A stretch of DNA of 64,000 nt, from contig JARCOQ010000003.1 in NCBI GenBank assembly GCA_029207755.1, forward strand, positions 84,215,994-84,279,993. The letters run 5' to 3'. Source of the DNA: Chamaea fasciata. Its lineage: Eukaryota > Chordata > Aves > Passeriformes > Sylviidae. Below, piece by piece: positions 1 through 11,100 of this stretch (its first letter is position 1; each line of letters opens with the position of its first letter). Position numbers and translations under genes: made by a program. A model generated the notes under the pieces. It had not been told where the DNA came from, searched no databases, and saw only the letters and a list, made by a program, of their open reading frames with translations.

Positions 1-998
1 ACAAGGTATTGTATTGATGTCACCCTGATGCTACAGGAGGAAGGCAAATACATTTATACAGACTACATGTGACAGAAAAATAAACTGCTCTGAAGAGTTA
101 CCCATAGCATAAGCAATGCAGCTTGTTAAAAATATGACTGGAGATATTGCCAACTGTATATCAGCTTTTTTTGGTCTTGTTTTTAATTAAGGAAGTTGCT
201 GAAGCTTTGGTTAAACAGATTGGTCTCAAAACATGTTCAGATTTTATTAAAACCTCCACTGACCCTTCTGGAGTACTGGGCTGCCCAGTACAATACAGAC
301 ACAGAGTGACTGGTTTAAAAACAGCTCAGGATCACAAACTTATTTAAGAGACTTGAGCATCTCTCATATATGCAGAGTTTGAGAGACTTAAAAGACCATT
401 TTCTTCATATAAACAGATGACAGCATACCACAAAAATCCTGTCAAAACCGTTTTTGTTAAACCTGAGCTTCAAAATAAAGTTACTTTCAGCTGTTGATAT
501 AAACTTTTATGAATATATCCAAGTGGTGATTAAAAAAAAGATATGTTTATCACTGCAAGGTACTACTAATAAATGAGGATGGTATAATTACATGAAAGAT
601 AAGATTCATTAATTAGTGATTGACAAGGGAAAATACTTTTCTTAAAATATTTTGGAATTTATTAAAGTACCACTATGTTTGATGTAACAATCATTACTTT
701 CACTGACAAGAAATTATTCTTTGCAGCTGCTAGAACTTCCAGGAAAATAGATTTCTTTGTTATTACTAAATTCTAACACTGAGTTTGCCTTAGCAATTGG
801 TAAAAAAATTGAAATTATAGTTTTAAGGATTTTCAAGGCTAGTTAAATTAGCAAAACTATTTTCCTTCTTGTTTTTAGCTTGCATGGAGATGAAGTGAAA
901 TTTTGTGCTTTTACATTTTTGTAGTTTTGTGTTTATTTACTAGAAAATGAGCAACAACCTTTGTGAAAATCTTGAGATATTAAGGGCACTAAATAACT

Positions 999-1000
<2 letters not shown>

Positions 1001-1055
<55 letters not shown>
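1001..1055 (+). repeat. Poly-T run, 55 nt
   Basis: Fifty-five consecutive T on the plus strand, the longest homopolymer in the window. It reads as A55 in the RIMS1 pre-mRNA. It lies about 40 bp upstream of a CR1 fragment. The true length may vary between individuals or be an assembly estimate. Confidence 0.95.
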
Positions 1056-1094
1056 CTCAACACTTCAGGAAAAAGAAAAAATTAATAACTTCCA

Positions 1095-1262
1095 GGAAGA
1101 TTCTGCCTGGCTAACCTGATCTCCCTCTATGTCAAGGTCACTCTCAGTGGATGAGGGAAAGGCTGTGGATGTTTTTTACTTTAACTTATTAAAACCCTGT
1201 ACACTGTTTCCCCAGGATTCTCCCGGAGAAGCTGGCAGCCTAGAGCTTGGACAGGTCTTTAA
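1095..1262 (+). mobile_element. CR1-type LINE fragment (reverse transcriptase region)
   Basis: A short, decayed plus-strand piece of a CR1 ORF2. The words CTAACCTGATCTCC, GTGGATGAGGGAAAGGCTG, ACTGTTTCCCCAGGATTCTC and GAGAAGCTGGCAGC, in this order, match the part coding DLIS..VDEGKAVDV..FDTVSHSILLEKLAA in bird CR1. In-frame stops and small deletions show it is dead. Neither the 5' end nor the 3' end is present. Confidence 0.8.
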
Positions 1263-2471
1263 AGGGAAATATTTTCTTATGCATCAAATGTTGTAAACTC
1301 AATTTTGATATTCTTACTTCTCTTGAGAAGGAATATCTTAAAACTAGACTAATCTGGTTAAAGACAATCAAGGCTATTCCAAAATGGTGCATCACCATAC
1401 TACATGAAAGGGAAATAGGGATATTTTCTGTCCCTTCCCACATGCACACAGAGAATGTGTGAGAAATCTGAACCAGACAAGAGCAGGGGTGCACTCTGGT
1501 GAGAACCATGGTACTGAAGGGCAGGGGTAAAGACCCTGCAGAACAACACGGAAGTTGCATAGAACTTAGTTTTAACAAAGGAGTCTTTTTTATGGAGAAG
1601 ATACTGCACTATTCATTCAGCGCAAATGAAGGGAATAGTCAAAAGGCTTAACAATTAAGCCATGAGGCAAGTTAAGAAGCTTGGACAGGAGGGTAGAAAT
1701 GCATATATATGAACTTGACCTCCAGTCACATTTGTGAATCTGTGCCTAAAGTTCTCAAACAATTCAACAGACATTGGGCCTGGAAACCTTTCCAGGTCTT
1801 ACTGCAAAACACATTTCCATACGCTGTCTCAGCTTTCATAGATTTGTGGCTGATGACTCTAATTTTCTTTGTCCCTGTGCCTACACTCTAACTTCCTTTT
1901 AAGAATTCAGCTTGCATATCCAAACAAACCCCACACATTTATATGCATATCCACTTCACATAGGAATCACAAACAGATGAACTCCACTTAGAACGACCAA
2001 ACAAATGCATCAATAAAACTCAAGATGGACAAATTTGTGCTTGGTCGAGCGAACTAGCAGAATGTTTCTGATTAGGTGGACTTCACAAGGAGCTTCCTCA
2101 CTATGCCCTTCAATTTTTAACTTGGAGACTCTCAGATTACTGCAAATCCAGTTCTAAAAATTAAATCCTGCTATTTTCTTCAGTGATCTCTGAGAAAATT
2201 TGGATCTGTGTATTTGTCAAAGGCACACCTGGGCATGAAGTCTGAAGAAATGTCAGTAAGAATCAGTTACTCAAATGGTGGCCCAGTGAGCAAAGTCCAA
2301 TACATGCAGCTGAACCACTTTGAATGTTTCCTGTCAGCTGGAAAATTATTTATTTCAAATGGATGCATGGAAGGACCAGCATCTGAAAAAAGGCCCAAAT
2401 TCTTAATAAAATATCCTGAAATTAAGCATAAGTAAGTCTACAAAGATATAGGAGTATCTACATTATCAACT

Positions 2472-2657
2472 ACAAAAAAACCAACAAAACAAACAAACAA
2501 AAACCCACCAAAACAAAAACAAACAAAACCCAAACAAACAAAAAACAAATGACAACCAAAAAAAACCCCAACACCCTCCCCCCCCCAAAAAAAACAATAA
2601 AAAACCCCACCAAAAAAACCAAGCAAACAACAACAACAACAACAACAAAAAAGCCAG
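2472..2657 (+). repeat. A/C-only tract, about 185 bp
   Basis: The first 78 nt (2472-2549) contain only A and C. The rest has very few G or T, with a C-rich patch near 2577-2587 and (CAA)n at about 2628-2648. The transcript strand is G/T-rich. The minus-strand Gly/Phe/Cys-rich frames here are artefacts of this composition. Confidence 0.9.
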
Positions 2658-3717
2658 GAAAAACATTTAGAGCCTATTATTTGTATTTAATTTTTAATGC
2701 TCACTCTCTCTGCTGATGTAAAAATATCAAATATCATAACTCGGCATACTTGAATGAATTCCTCTCTTAGTGACTGAGGTGCAAAGTTTATAAAATAAGA
2801 AAAGAACCCAATCAGCATCAAAGGAAGGAGAATTTGTCTCAATATCAAGATGATAAAGCATTAATAAGATATGTGATTTATTTGTACAGTTATAGAGTAG
2901 ATAAATAAATTGTGAGAACATTTTAAACACAGATCATGAAGAGAGAAAGCTTTCTGAATCCCACCATGATTTAATTCAGTGGTTTCCATCAGGAAGATCC
3001 ACCGAAAAACTCATTTAGTGCTGGCAATGACAGAGCGACTCTTCAGTTAGCTTGGGACAATTAGGAAACATATTTATCTGACCTGTGGCAACAGAGAATG
3101 AGAACTAAAAGAATGTGGCATCCAAGATAGTCCTCAAGATTTTCAGTATGTAGGAATGCTGAACTAAAAGTCAAACCATGACAGTCTCTAAAAGTAAATA
3201 TTTATGAACATTTAGGGTAATGACAGTTCATGAAGGCTTATGAAAACTATAAAAGATATAGCCATGCTGCATGCATCTTAATCTATAGCCATGCATTATC
3301 AGTAAAGTCCATGGAAGACTGCATTAAAGCTAAGTTTCAAGCAAAAAGGAAAAAAAAAAAAAAAGCTTTTAATAAAAACTGAAATCTTAACTGTTTTAAA
3401 ATGTGGAGGGTTTTTTTGTATTAAATTTGCACATTAAATAATGCTTGGAGCATTACATAGTAAAAAAAATTAACCAATTTGAACCAACCAGTGGGTCCCA
3501 TATGAAGAGTAATATACAAAATAAATATAAATGAATGAATAGTAGAATCGTTTAATTTACCAGGTATGGGACAGGAACCATGGAATAATCAGGAAAACTG
3601 TTTTTTCCACAATGCACTCTCCAAAACCAGTATCCTCAATATTCCAAAATATTACAAAGAAAAAAAATATCCAAACAAGCGAAAAAGAAAGCAGGACCAT
3701 GCTGTTCATCCACGCAC

Positions 3718-3789
3718 CTGGAGGAACAACTCCAATACCATCATCAACATCAAAATCTGAGATGTCACTATCACTGATTGGCCGAGATC
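3718..3789 (-). CDS. RIMS1: RIMS1 exon after C2A (SDSDISDFDVDDGIGVVPP)
   Basis: The exon has 72 nt: two bases completing Arg, 23 codons, and one base (G) carried on. It encodes SRPISDSDISDFDV followed by DDGIGVVPP. Mammalian RIM1 as I recall it reads SQRISDSDISDYEVDDGIGVVPP. The acidic Ser/Asp block is a casein-kinase-like patch. The acceptor is CTGTTGTGCAG and the donor GTGCGT. It is the last RIMS1 exon visible; the following exons lie below coordinate 1. The frame stays open past the donor to 3557. Confidence 0.94.
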
Positions 3790-5023
3790 CTGCACAACAG
3801 TAAGGTAAACAAATGAACCTGAACATCTAGTCATGTCATAATATGTAAGAATATGTTCATTTAACATAATAATGAAACCAAAATGATGATTTTAGGTCAC
3901 AACAATAGAGAAGGAGAACTCAACTGCAGTAGCTAACTGATTCTTCACAAGACAGCTGAGCCAATTTAACATCTTACAGCTGCTGCAGGCTCCTTTCCCT
4001 TTCTCTTCCCCTCAATTCCTCAGTAATCCTCTACTAGGATAGTTGATCTCACTAAGCCTCCAAAAGCAAAACTCAAGTAAAGAAAAAAAACACTTTTGTG
4101 CTACTTCAGTGAATATGCTGAATCAGCTTGCTGAATAGGAAAGGAGATGAGGCAGCATATGGTGAGAGAGAGGAAGAGGAAACAGCACTGCCAGCTTTAA
4201 GAAAAGCTCAAATATCTCACAAAAACTAACCTTTAATTTGCTTTCTCTATACATATCCTCCATTTGGGCACCTATGCAGCAATTACAGCAGTAATATTTA
4301 CATATTTATAGTTCACTCCTGAATGTGCACCGATTTCCTACACATTGGCTGGAGTGAATGCCTTCCATGTTTTAAAAAAATCAGAAAAATAGCTTGGAAA
4401 TGTATTTTAAAATAACCTCCTACATCTTTCATATTTTTAAGTAAATCTTAATTTAAATGAACAGAGAAACTACAATGTTGTAATATCTTCTTCTTTTAAC
4501 ATGCCTCATACAAACCTGAAATCAGACTCAACTGTAAAACAACTGTACCTCCAAAATACATTAATAAAATTTCTCTTTTCTGCAAAACTACACTTTAATG
4601 ACCATATTGGAGGTTGAGACTAACTACGTTGAAAACTCTTTTCCAGCCTTTTAAGTCTTTAAGGACTACTTTTTAAAAATAAAATGCTTCTAGTACTTTT
4701 AAAAATATCCAATAATTAAAAACTTCATCTTTCTATTTAAAAAGAAATTTATGAAAAAAAAAATCTTTGAACAATTTTTTTTTGCTGGTGAAAGCCAAAT
4801 CAATTCCAGCAGGTTTCACACACTTGAAAGTTATACATCACAGTTGTAAGGCTGACATGTCATAATGTCATAATTTAAATTGCCTTTCTGCCACATACTT
4901 TCATTACTTTTAAAGACTATGAAGTAGTGTCTTTTTTATTTTATTTGGAATTTAGGTACCGTTACACCATATCCAGCATTTCTAATTTAACATTTAGGAG
5001 ACCTTAATGGAATTTGGACCTAC
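3790..5023 (-). other. RIMS1 intron, 1234 bp
   Basis: Intron after the C2A exons. It is AT-rich with short A and T runs and no recognised exon. Known RIM transcripts are variably spliced around this point, so an unseen optional exon cannot be excluded. Confidence 0.85.
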
Positions 5024-5180
5024 TTTGTAATTTTTTGCTAGTGCTTTCTCCACCATGAACATGTCTTCTTGGCATGAATGGTGATGGCTGAGGCAGAGGT
5101 AGTGAAGATTCATCATGTGTCTGTAGCTTATACCAATGTGGTTCATCATCTAAAAGTGCTGTCTCCAGCTCTATAAGAAT
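5024..5180 (-). CDS. RIMS1: RIMS1 exon: end of C2A domain
   Basis: The exon has 157 nt: 52 codons plus the first base of an Arg codon. It encodes ILIELETALLDDEPHWYKLQ, THDESSLPLPQPSPFMPRRH and VHGGESTSKKLQ. The first part is the final C2A strand pair (ILIELETALLDDEPHWYKL). The rest is a Pro/Ser tail leading to the alternatively spliced region. VHGGESTSKK compares with IHGESSSKK in the mammalian RIM1 I remember, so there appears to be one extra Gly. The acceptor is TCTGCTAG and the donor GTAGGT. Confidence 0.96.
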
Positions 5181-5302
5181 CTAGCAGAAAAATTGTAAGG
5201 TTTCAATTTTACTTTGAAGGTACACAGAGAAACACATAAACAAATACATATGCACTCAAAACCAAACAATGAACTCAGAAGAAATGTGATTGTATGCATC
5301 AC

Positions 5303-5474
5303 CTCTCCAAGAAATTCACTCTCTTCTTCTTGTACTCTTGGCTGATCCCATACAGTAATTTCAAGCATTCGTTCTCTAAAATCTCTACGATGTACATGTG
5401 AGTAGAGAAAAGTTTGATTCCACTTTGGCTCTAGACTTTTCTTTACTGTTTTGGTCCTTCTTTTACTTTTATCA
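5303..5474 (-). CDS. RIMS1: RIMS1 exon: core of C2A domain
   Basis: The exon has 172 nt: one base completing Ser plus 57 codons, leaving in phase 0. It encodes DKSKRRTKTVKKSLEPKWNQ, TFLYSHVHRRDFRERMLEIT and VWDQPRVQEEESEFLGE. The polybasic strand KSKRRTKTVKK and the EPKWNQTF motif are typical C2 features. RIM1 C2A is the region tied to human cone-rod dystrophy CORD7. It differs from mammals at KKSLEP (KKILEP or KKLLEP) and TFLYSH (TFVYSH). The donor is GTGATG. The next intron, 5181-5302, is only 122 bp. Confidence 0.97.
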
Positions 5475-5793
5475 CTGAAACATAAATATTTTTTATAAAT
5501 TATTCATAGACATAAATAAGCAAATACCATGTACTCATCATCACGTAACAGCTTTCATTTTCTCTTCAGCAATACCGTCTAAATGAAGAAAGCATTTTCT
5601 GCACAGTGGATCACATTCTCACAAAAAAACATAAAGTTTAATTGATACTGACTTGCATGATTCAAGTGTAATTTTTTGTTGTAACCATTGATAAAAAAAA
5701 ATTGTAAAAAGGAGTTCTTCATAAGCATTCATTAAAAGTTGATTCAATACATGGTAAATTAAAACATAATTTTCTAAACTGGAATATGGTTAC
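5475..5793 (-). other. RIMS1 intron, 319 bp
   Basis: Short intron inside the C2A coding region, ending TATGTTTCAG at the acceptor. Nothing else is seen in it. Confidence 0.92.
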
Positions 5794-5924
5794 CTTCTGT
5801 CTGGAAGAAAATACATTTTTACATAGGGGTTTCTGGGGCGTCCATCTACTCTTGGTGGCAAATCTGTTGCCTGTAGAACATTTACTATTAACTGATGTCC
5901 CACTTTGTCATACCAGAGTTTAAC
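5794..5924 (-). CDS. RIMS1: RIMS1 exon: first part of C2A domain
   Basis: The exon has 131 nt: 43 codons plus two bases (AG) of a split Ser codon. It encodes VKLWYDKVGHQLIVNVLQAT, DLPPRVDGRPRNPYVKMY and FLPDR, the first strands of a type I C2 domain. Calcium-binding C2 domains carry an Asp just before PYVK (SDPYVK in synaptotagmin). Here it is Asn (RNPYVK), in line with the known calcium independence of RIM C2A. The acceptor is TCCTGTAG and the donor GTAACC. Confidence 0.97.
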
Positions 5925-6980
5925 CTACAGGAATCAAGTTACCAGAAAACATTACTGAAAATGGAGAAGAAACAGAATTTTCAGATTACATCAAAAATAA
6001 CCACAATGTTGAAGTAACTGTTGTTTTTTTCCCAAAGACAACGAGATACATGGCATTTAAAATCCCTTAATATTCAATTATGTTAGATGGAAAAGATGAC
6101 GGTATATGTCAAAGACTCTTATATTTATCACAGCTGAATAAAATTATGATGCCTGATTGGTACTTGCATTGTTTACTGTACTCACTGCAAAATCTTGGAT
6201 CTGTAAGTGCACCTGAACCAGCATGTCTTAGCCCTGCACCTTCAAATCTACATTAAATAGGAAGCTCTGCCTGCATCGAATCTCAAAGCATAGTTGAAAT
6301 CTATGTACTCAGATTTGTGACCCTTTAAAAAGTTTTTATGGAAACAATAATATAGAGCTACATAATTTCTTAAAAGAATCATAATATTAGGAAAATTTTA
6401 AGCCTGCTGTGCACTCATGAATTAATATGAGCAATATAAAAAATAAAAAATAAAGAAAAATAAAAGAATGTAGGAAACAAGGTCTAAGTACTGACAGTAT
6501 ATTTAATAAGCAGGATTCCAATTAGTATTACAAGAAAGTTCCAAGACATACCTAAATTAAAAGGCATTATTGAATAGTGTAATGCTTAACAAATACACAG
6601 TCCTTTAAGTGCTCCCATAAAGAAAATAGTGATACTATGCTTGTTATCTGCAGATTACTGAACATGTACAGCAAAGTCACTATTTTCAATGTAGAAGCTA
6701 CAAAAAGACAAGTCTTGAGGCCCTTTTATGGACTCTTCTCAATGTAAATTCCTGCACTCTTTGGGTGTATTAAGACAAAAATTTCTTTTGTCTGCTCTGA
6801 TTACAGTGATGGCTTGTTAGTGCACACTGAGGGCGTCAAAAAACTTTTGAAAGCTGTTAATCTTTATCAACACTGAACATTTCTCTTGGCCTCCCAACAG
6901 GCCTTGGGAATGTGCAGGGCTGAGGGACCAGCACTTCATAGATTTCCATTAAAAACTTAAGAAAAACAAAATATGCTCAC
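5925..6980 (-). other. RIMS1 intron, 1056 bp
   Basis: Intron just upstream of the first C2A exon. It is AT-rich and no repeat or gene is recognised. Confidence 0.9.
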
Positions 6981-7093
6981 AGAAAGCTGCCCTGGTAGGA
7001 CCTGAGGTGCATCCCGTAGGGCTCCCGGGCTAGTCGGAGATATAACAGAAATAGAAGGCCTTTCCATCTTCTGAGATTCAAAAGAACTTGAAC
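6981..7093 (-). CDS. RIMS1: RIMS1 linker exon before C2A
   Basis: The exon has 113 nt: two bases completing Ser plus 37 codons, leaving in phase 0. It encodes SSSFESQKMERPSISVISPT followed by SPGALRDAPQVLPGQLS. This Ser-rich linker joins the PDZ to C2A and runs into the first C2A strand. ALRDAPQ replaces ALKDAPQ of mammals. The acceptor is GATTTTAG and the donor GTGAGC. Confidence 0.96.
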
Positions 7094-8118
7094 CTAAAAT
7101 CACATGAGAAACAAATGAACTTACCATCCAAAATTTGGATAACTTATGAACTGCTGTTTCTTTGAATTGTATAAAGCTGATGCAGAAAAAACAGTGTTTA
7201 CCCCTACATCCCAGATTAAACCTGTCATTTTTTGATTTATTTGAAATAACCTATAAAAAAGTGTTCCTCATACACCATTGACAAACCATAGCAGGTGTTT
7301 TAAATAAAATACTGTTCTCTGACAGAATCACACATGTCCCTTCCCAAGCAAAGTACTCTGATCCTATGATCCTAAGTCTTTGATGAATAAACCACATCTG
7401 TTGTATGGATTATACTCCCAGTAGCCTCTGAAACTTTAACAGGAGGACATGCAGGACATGTGTCTGGCATGGAGGATATTTCAGCAACTGCTGGACATCA
7501 TCAGCTCTCCCCTATTGAAACAGAGCCCCCACTCATGATATGAGTTTTTGACAAGTGAACACACCTTCCCTGTCCTAGGGAAGGTTTCTAGTTGCATCTC
7601 AGGAAAGCCTCAGATGGGAAAGGACTGGGAGCCATGGCCCTCAAATACTCTGGCTGAAAACATTCCAAACAGCATAGTTAAAAAGAGCACCAGTCTTTTG
7701 AAGTATGCACAAAAAATTGACCTAACCAAGTTTTCTTGTTGAAAAAAAAGAGAAACAAGAACTCTGGACTTACTCTGCATGGTGCAGGAGGTGAATACTG
7801 ACACCATTTTTTACCTTTGTCAGTCCCCTATACCTGTTTTCTCTCTTATGTTAGGGGAAGTAAATTATTATTTTGGTACTAACAACACAAGATACAGAAT
7901 GAAAAAATAGAATTCCGCTAACATTTGAAATCTGCACGTTTAATAAAATCCATATTGCTTCAAATTTAACACACAAGACCAAAACTCATTGAATTTTGTC
8001 ACGCAAAAACCTCTGAGCCAATGCAATTTCAACAGATCATCTCTCAGAAATTTCATAGCTGAAATAATTTTGTTGGGTACAAATCATGCTTAAAGAAAGG
8101 AACAAGACGTGTACTCAC
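7094..8118 (-). other. RIMS1 intron, 1025 bp
   Basis: Intron between the two linker exons. It is AT-rich and nothing else is recognised in it. Confidence 0.9.
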
Positions 8119-8165
8119 TAGACTCTAATGGGGGGTGGGAAGTTTCGGGAATCCGTGGAATATCA
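8119..8165 (-). CDS. RIMS1: RIMS1 small linker exon after PDZ
   Basis: The exon has only 47 nt. One base completes Gly, then 15 codons encode DIPRIPETSHPPLES, and one base begins a Ser codon. It forms the start of the linker between PDZ and C2A. Human RIM1 as I recall it reads DIPRIPESSHPPLES; RIM2 reads DIPRIPDSTHAQLES. The acceptor is CACATTTTAG and the donor GTGAGT. Confidence 0.95.
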
Positions 8166-11100
8166 CTAAAATGTGAATACACAGTAATTAGAAACAACAG
8201 AGACAACCTTTGGCTGTGACAAATACATGGTTGGGACAGTGTTTTAGAAACATAGATCTGTTTCTGTTCTAACAGGTTACAAGGAAAGAAAGAGGAAATA
8301 TTTAAAGGCATACTTTCCACTACCATTCATGAAAATCACACTAATACACTACCTTCAAGGTAAGGAACTAGCAGATAAAACAATATGAGCACTACAACAT
8401 TAACATTGTGGATGGATTATAGGATACTGGAAAAACGAAGGAGGAGAACTTTTAGGAAAAGAAAAATACACAGTACATAGCTATAGTTCCTTTGCCAAAA
8501 GGAAGTACGGCTATAGTTCAACTATTTCTTGGAGGAACAAAAATCAAAATAATAAGACAAAGATTAACTCACTAGTAATTTTTATATAAACGTCTCAAAG
8601 AGTTCAGAGAATGAAACTGATGAAAATGTCTTACAATAACAAAAAAGGAAAACAAAGAACATTAGCAGTGTTAAACAAACAAGTGAATAATGCATTTCTC
8701 CAAAGGATAAAAGAAAATGAAACATTACAATAGGATATGGACATTTTTCAACACATACATATCCAACACATTAACAGATTAAAGCAAGATAAACTGAATT
8801 ATGTCTACACACATCTATCAGTGTTCTCCCATCAATAAATTTACTCTTCCATCAAAATCTGGCTGATGCTACTTCCTAGCTTTTTCTATTCTCAGCCATC
8901 ATTGAAAATACATTACAAGAGTAAAAACCATCTAGCATTGCACAAGTCTTAAGAAAGCAGCAGAGCAGGGAAATTGAAAGAAAACTCTCCAAGGAATTAC
9001 TTCAATGTATTGTCATCCACACAGACTAATCCAAAATTGGAACTGCAATAACATTTCTGAAGAACATTTACAAGGTTTTAAGTCTATAGTCGAGAATTTT
9101 AAAGGTATTCAGACAGTCTGCTCAGTGAAACACAGAAATATTTCTGACTTGGAAGTCAGTAAAACCAAGACTTCTAGGGATGTAAAAGTCACTTATGAAA
9201 AATAAACAGGCACTTGTATGAGAAAAAGAATGCAGCATTGCCCAATCACTGAGCCTTAAAGTCACTTTTTATGTCCTGCAATTTAAACTTGTGGTGCCTG
9301 CGTTTTAAAATAGACTATTTCAGTTTTGCATTAATATCTCAAATCAGCTTAAACCTTACATCACTAAACAAGAATGTGCCTCTCCTTGTCTTGACTTCAT
9401 GAGCCAAGACTAATGTGATTTCCTCAAACTCCTGGAATTATAGCTGAATTAGTCATTCTTGACATGGCACAGTACTACTGTACAAACATATGAACAGATT
9501 AACAACCTGTTGCACAGCGGGGCTGTTGTGCAGTCTTCTTCCTATCAACATTTTTTCTTTTTCAGGTCAGACTTTCCAGGGCATTTCTCATCAGTCTGAA
9601 GTATTTACTTACCATAATCAAATAGATTTTTCTGTTTAATACAATGTTAAGTTTGCAATATTTTCTTCTGCTAGAATATGAACACTCTCATCTGCAGTAT
9701 AGCACTGTTTGTAATAACATCACTTTTTGGGTATCTAAATGAAGGTTCACAAGGAGTGTTTCAACATGGAAAGTGACACCCACAGTGTCAAGTTCTATAG
9801 TCCTGTCATGATTTAAAAAAGACACTAAAACTAATTCTGTTTGGATTTGTTTTTCTTGTATTTTCAACAATACAGCAGGGGAAAAAAGGCTAAAGATAAA
9901 CTTCAAATATTAATTACACATATAGGCACTTATTAACTGATTCATATTTATGCTGAGGCACTGTCACACTATTACAACCAACCCAGAAAAAAATTAATAA
10001 TAAATCAACATGAGAAACAGATCCACACAGTTTACAGGAGGATTAAATGTTGTCATTTTAATTAGAAAATGAACATTCTAAAAGGAAAATAAAATCTAAA
10101 ACTTTTCACGTAAGAAAACTAGTCTTAACTAGCCTGCTTTTAATTTTGCACTGCAGAAAAAATTCTGACATGATTAAAAAAAAAGCTCTTTAGAAGAAAT
10201 AGTAGCTCATGACTTAAAATATTCAAAACTAGAACTAGTCAAGGAAAAACAAAGTGAAAAGTTGCATAACTGCTTATCTAATACAGTAACAAAATTTTAC
10301 TCCCATTTTGGATCAATATGAACTTGACAAAAGTATTGTGAGACAAACCTCCAATAAAGGACTGCCAACTTAAACTTTGTCTTTCTATCTCTACATTGGA
10401 AGACAATGGTACTTTGCGGTCTCATATGATATTAATATCTTATGTCTGATCCTTTCACACCTCAATAACGATATTAATTAAACCAAACTATACCTTAGGT
10501 TGAAACTACTCTGTACAGATATATGGTTTCTGAGAATCACTATTTTGCACAGGAACAGCTATAATTTCTCTGAGGGATATAGTCAAGAGGTTGAGCACTG
10601 AAAACGAACCAAACTCAAATGTGGTTGTAACCTATACTTTTTAGGTTGCTCTAGCAACAGATGTAACCTATTCTACACCCCAGAGAGTTTCTAAAGAGTT
10701 TCTGAGTTCCTCTCCTCAGTGCTCATCCTGCTATTTCCAAAATCACTCCCTCCCATCAGAACCTGTAGATCAATCTGCAGTTTGCACTAGTTACTTGAGC
10801 AGCTCTCTGGATTTCAGCACTGCCTGGTTTATGATGGAGGTTCAACCTCCTTGCCAGGACCTAGATCACAATAACCAACCCTGCACAGAGGAACTGAGTC
10901 ATATCAGAGAAACAACAGTTTTGGCACCATTATCTGTGGAAATCTAAGCACAAATACCTAGCATCTGACAAAGAAAAAAGAGACAAATGAAAAAACATTT
11001 GTTTTACCTGCACTATCCCATAGAGCACACAAGAAATGGTGAGTTAGTTACCATGCCAGGCTTCTTCTCCAAAAAGCATACTGCCAGAGGATTCTCTGTG

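Larger units (their letters stand above)
1..3717 (-). other. RIMS1 intron, start of (3.7 kb seen)
   Basis: Intron sequence downstream of the last visible exon, continuing past the window edge. It holds a T55 run (1001-1055), a CR1 fragment (about 1095-1262) and an A/C-rich tract (2472-2657). I could not find the expected next RIM1 exons (the YRSSARESKS or RSRSVSPHR regions). Confidence 0.85.

Noticed and set aside
2438..2666. Minus-strand Gly/Phe/Cys-rich small proteins
   Set aside because: They are a direct result of translating the A/C-only tract.
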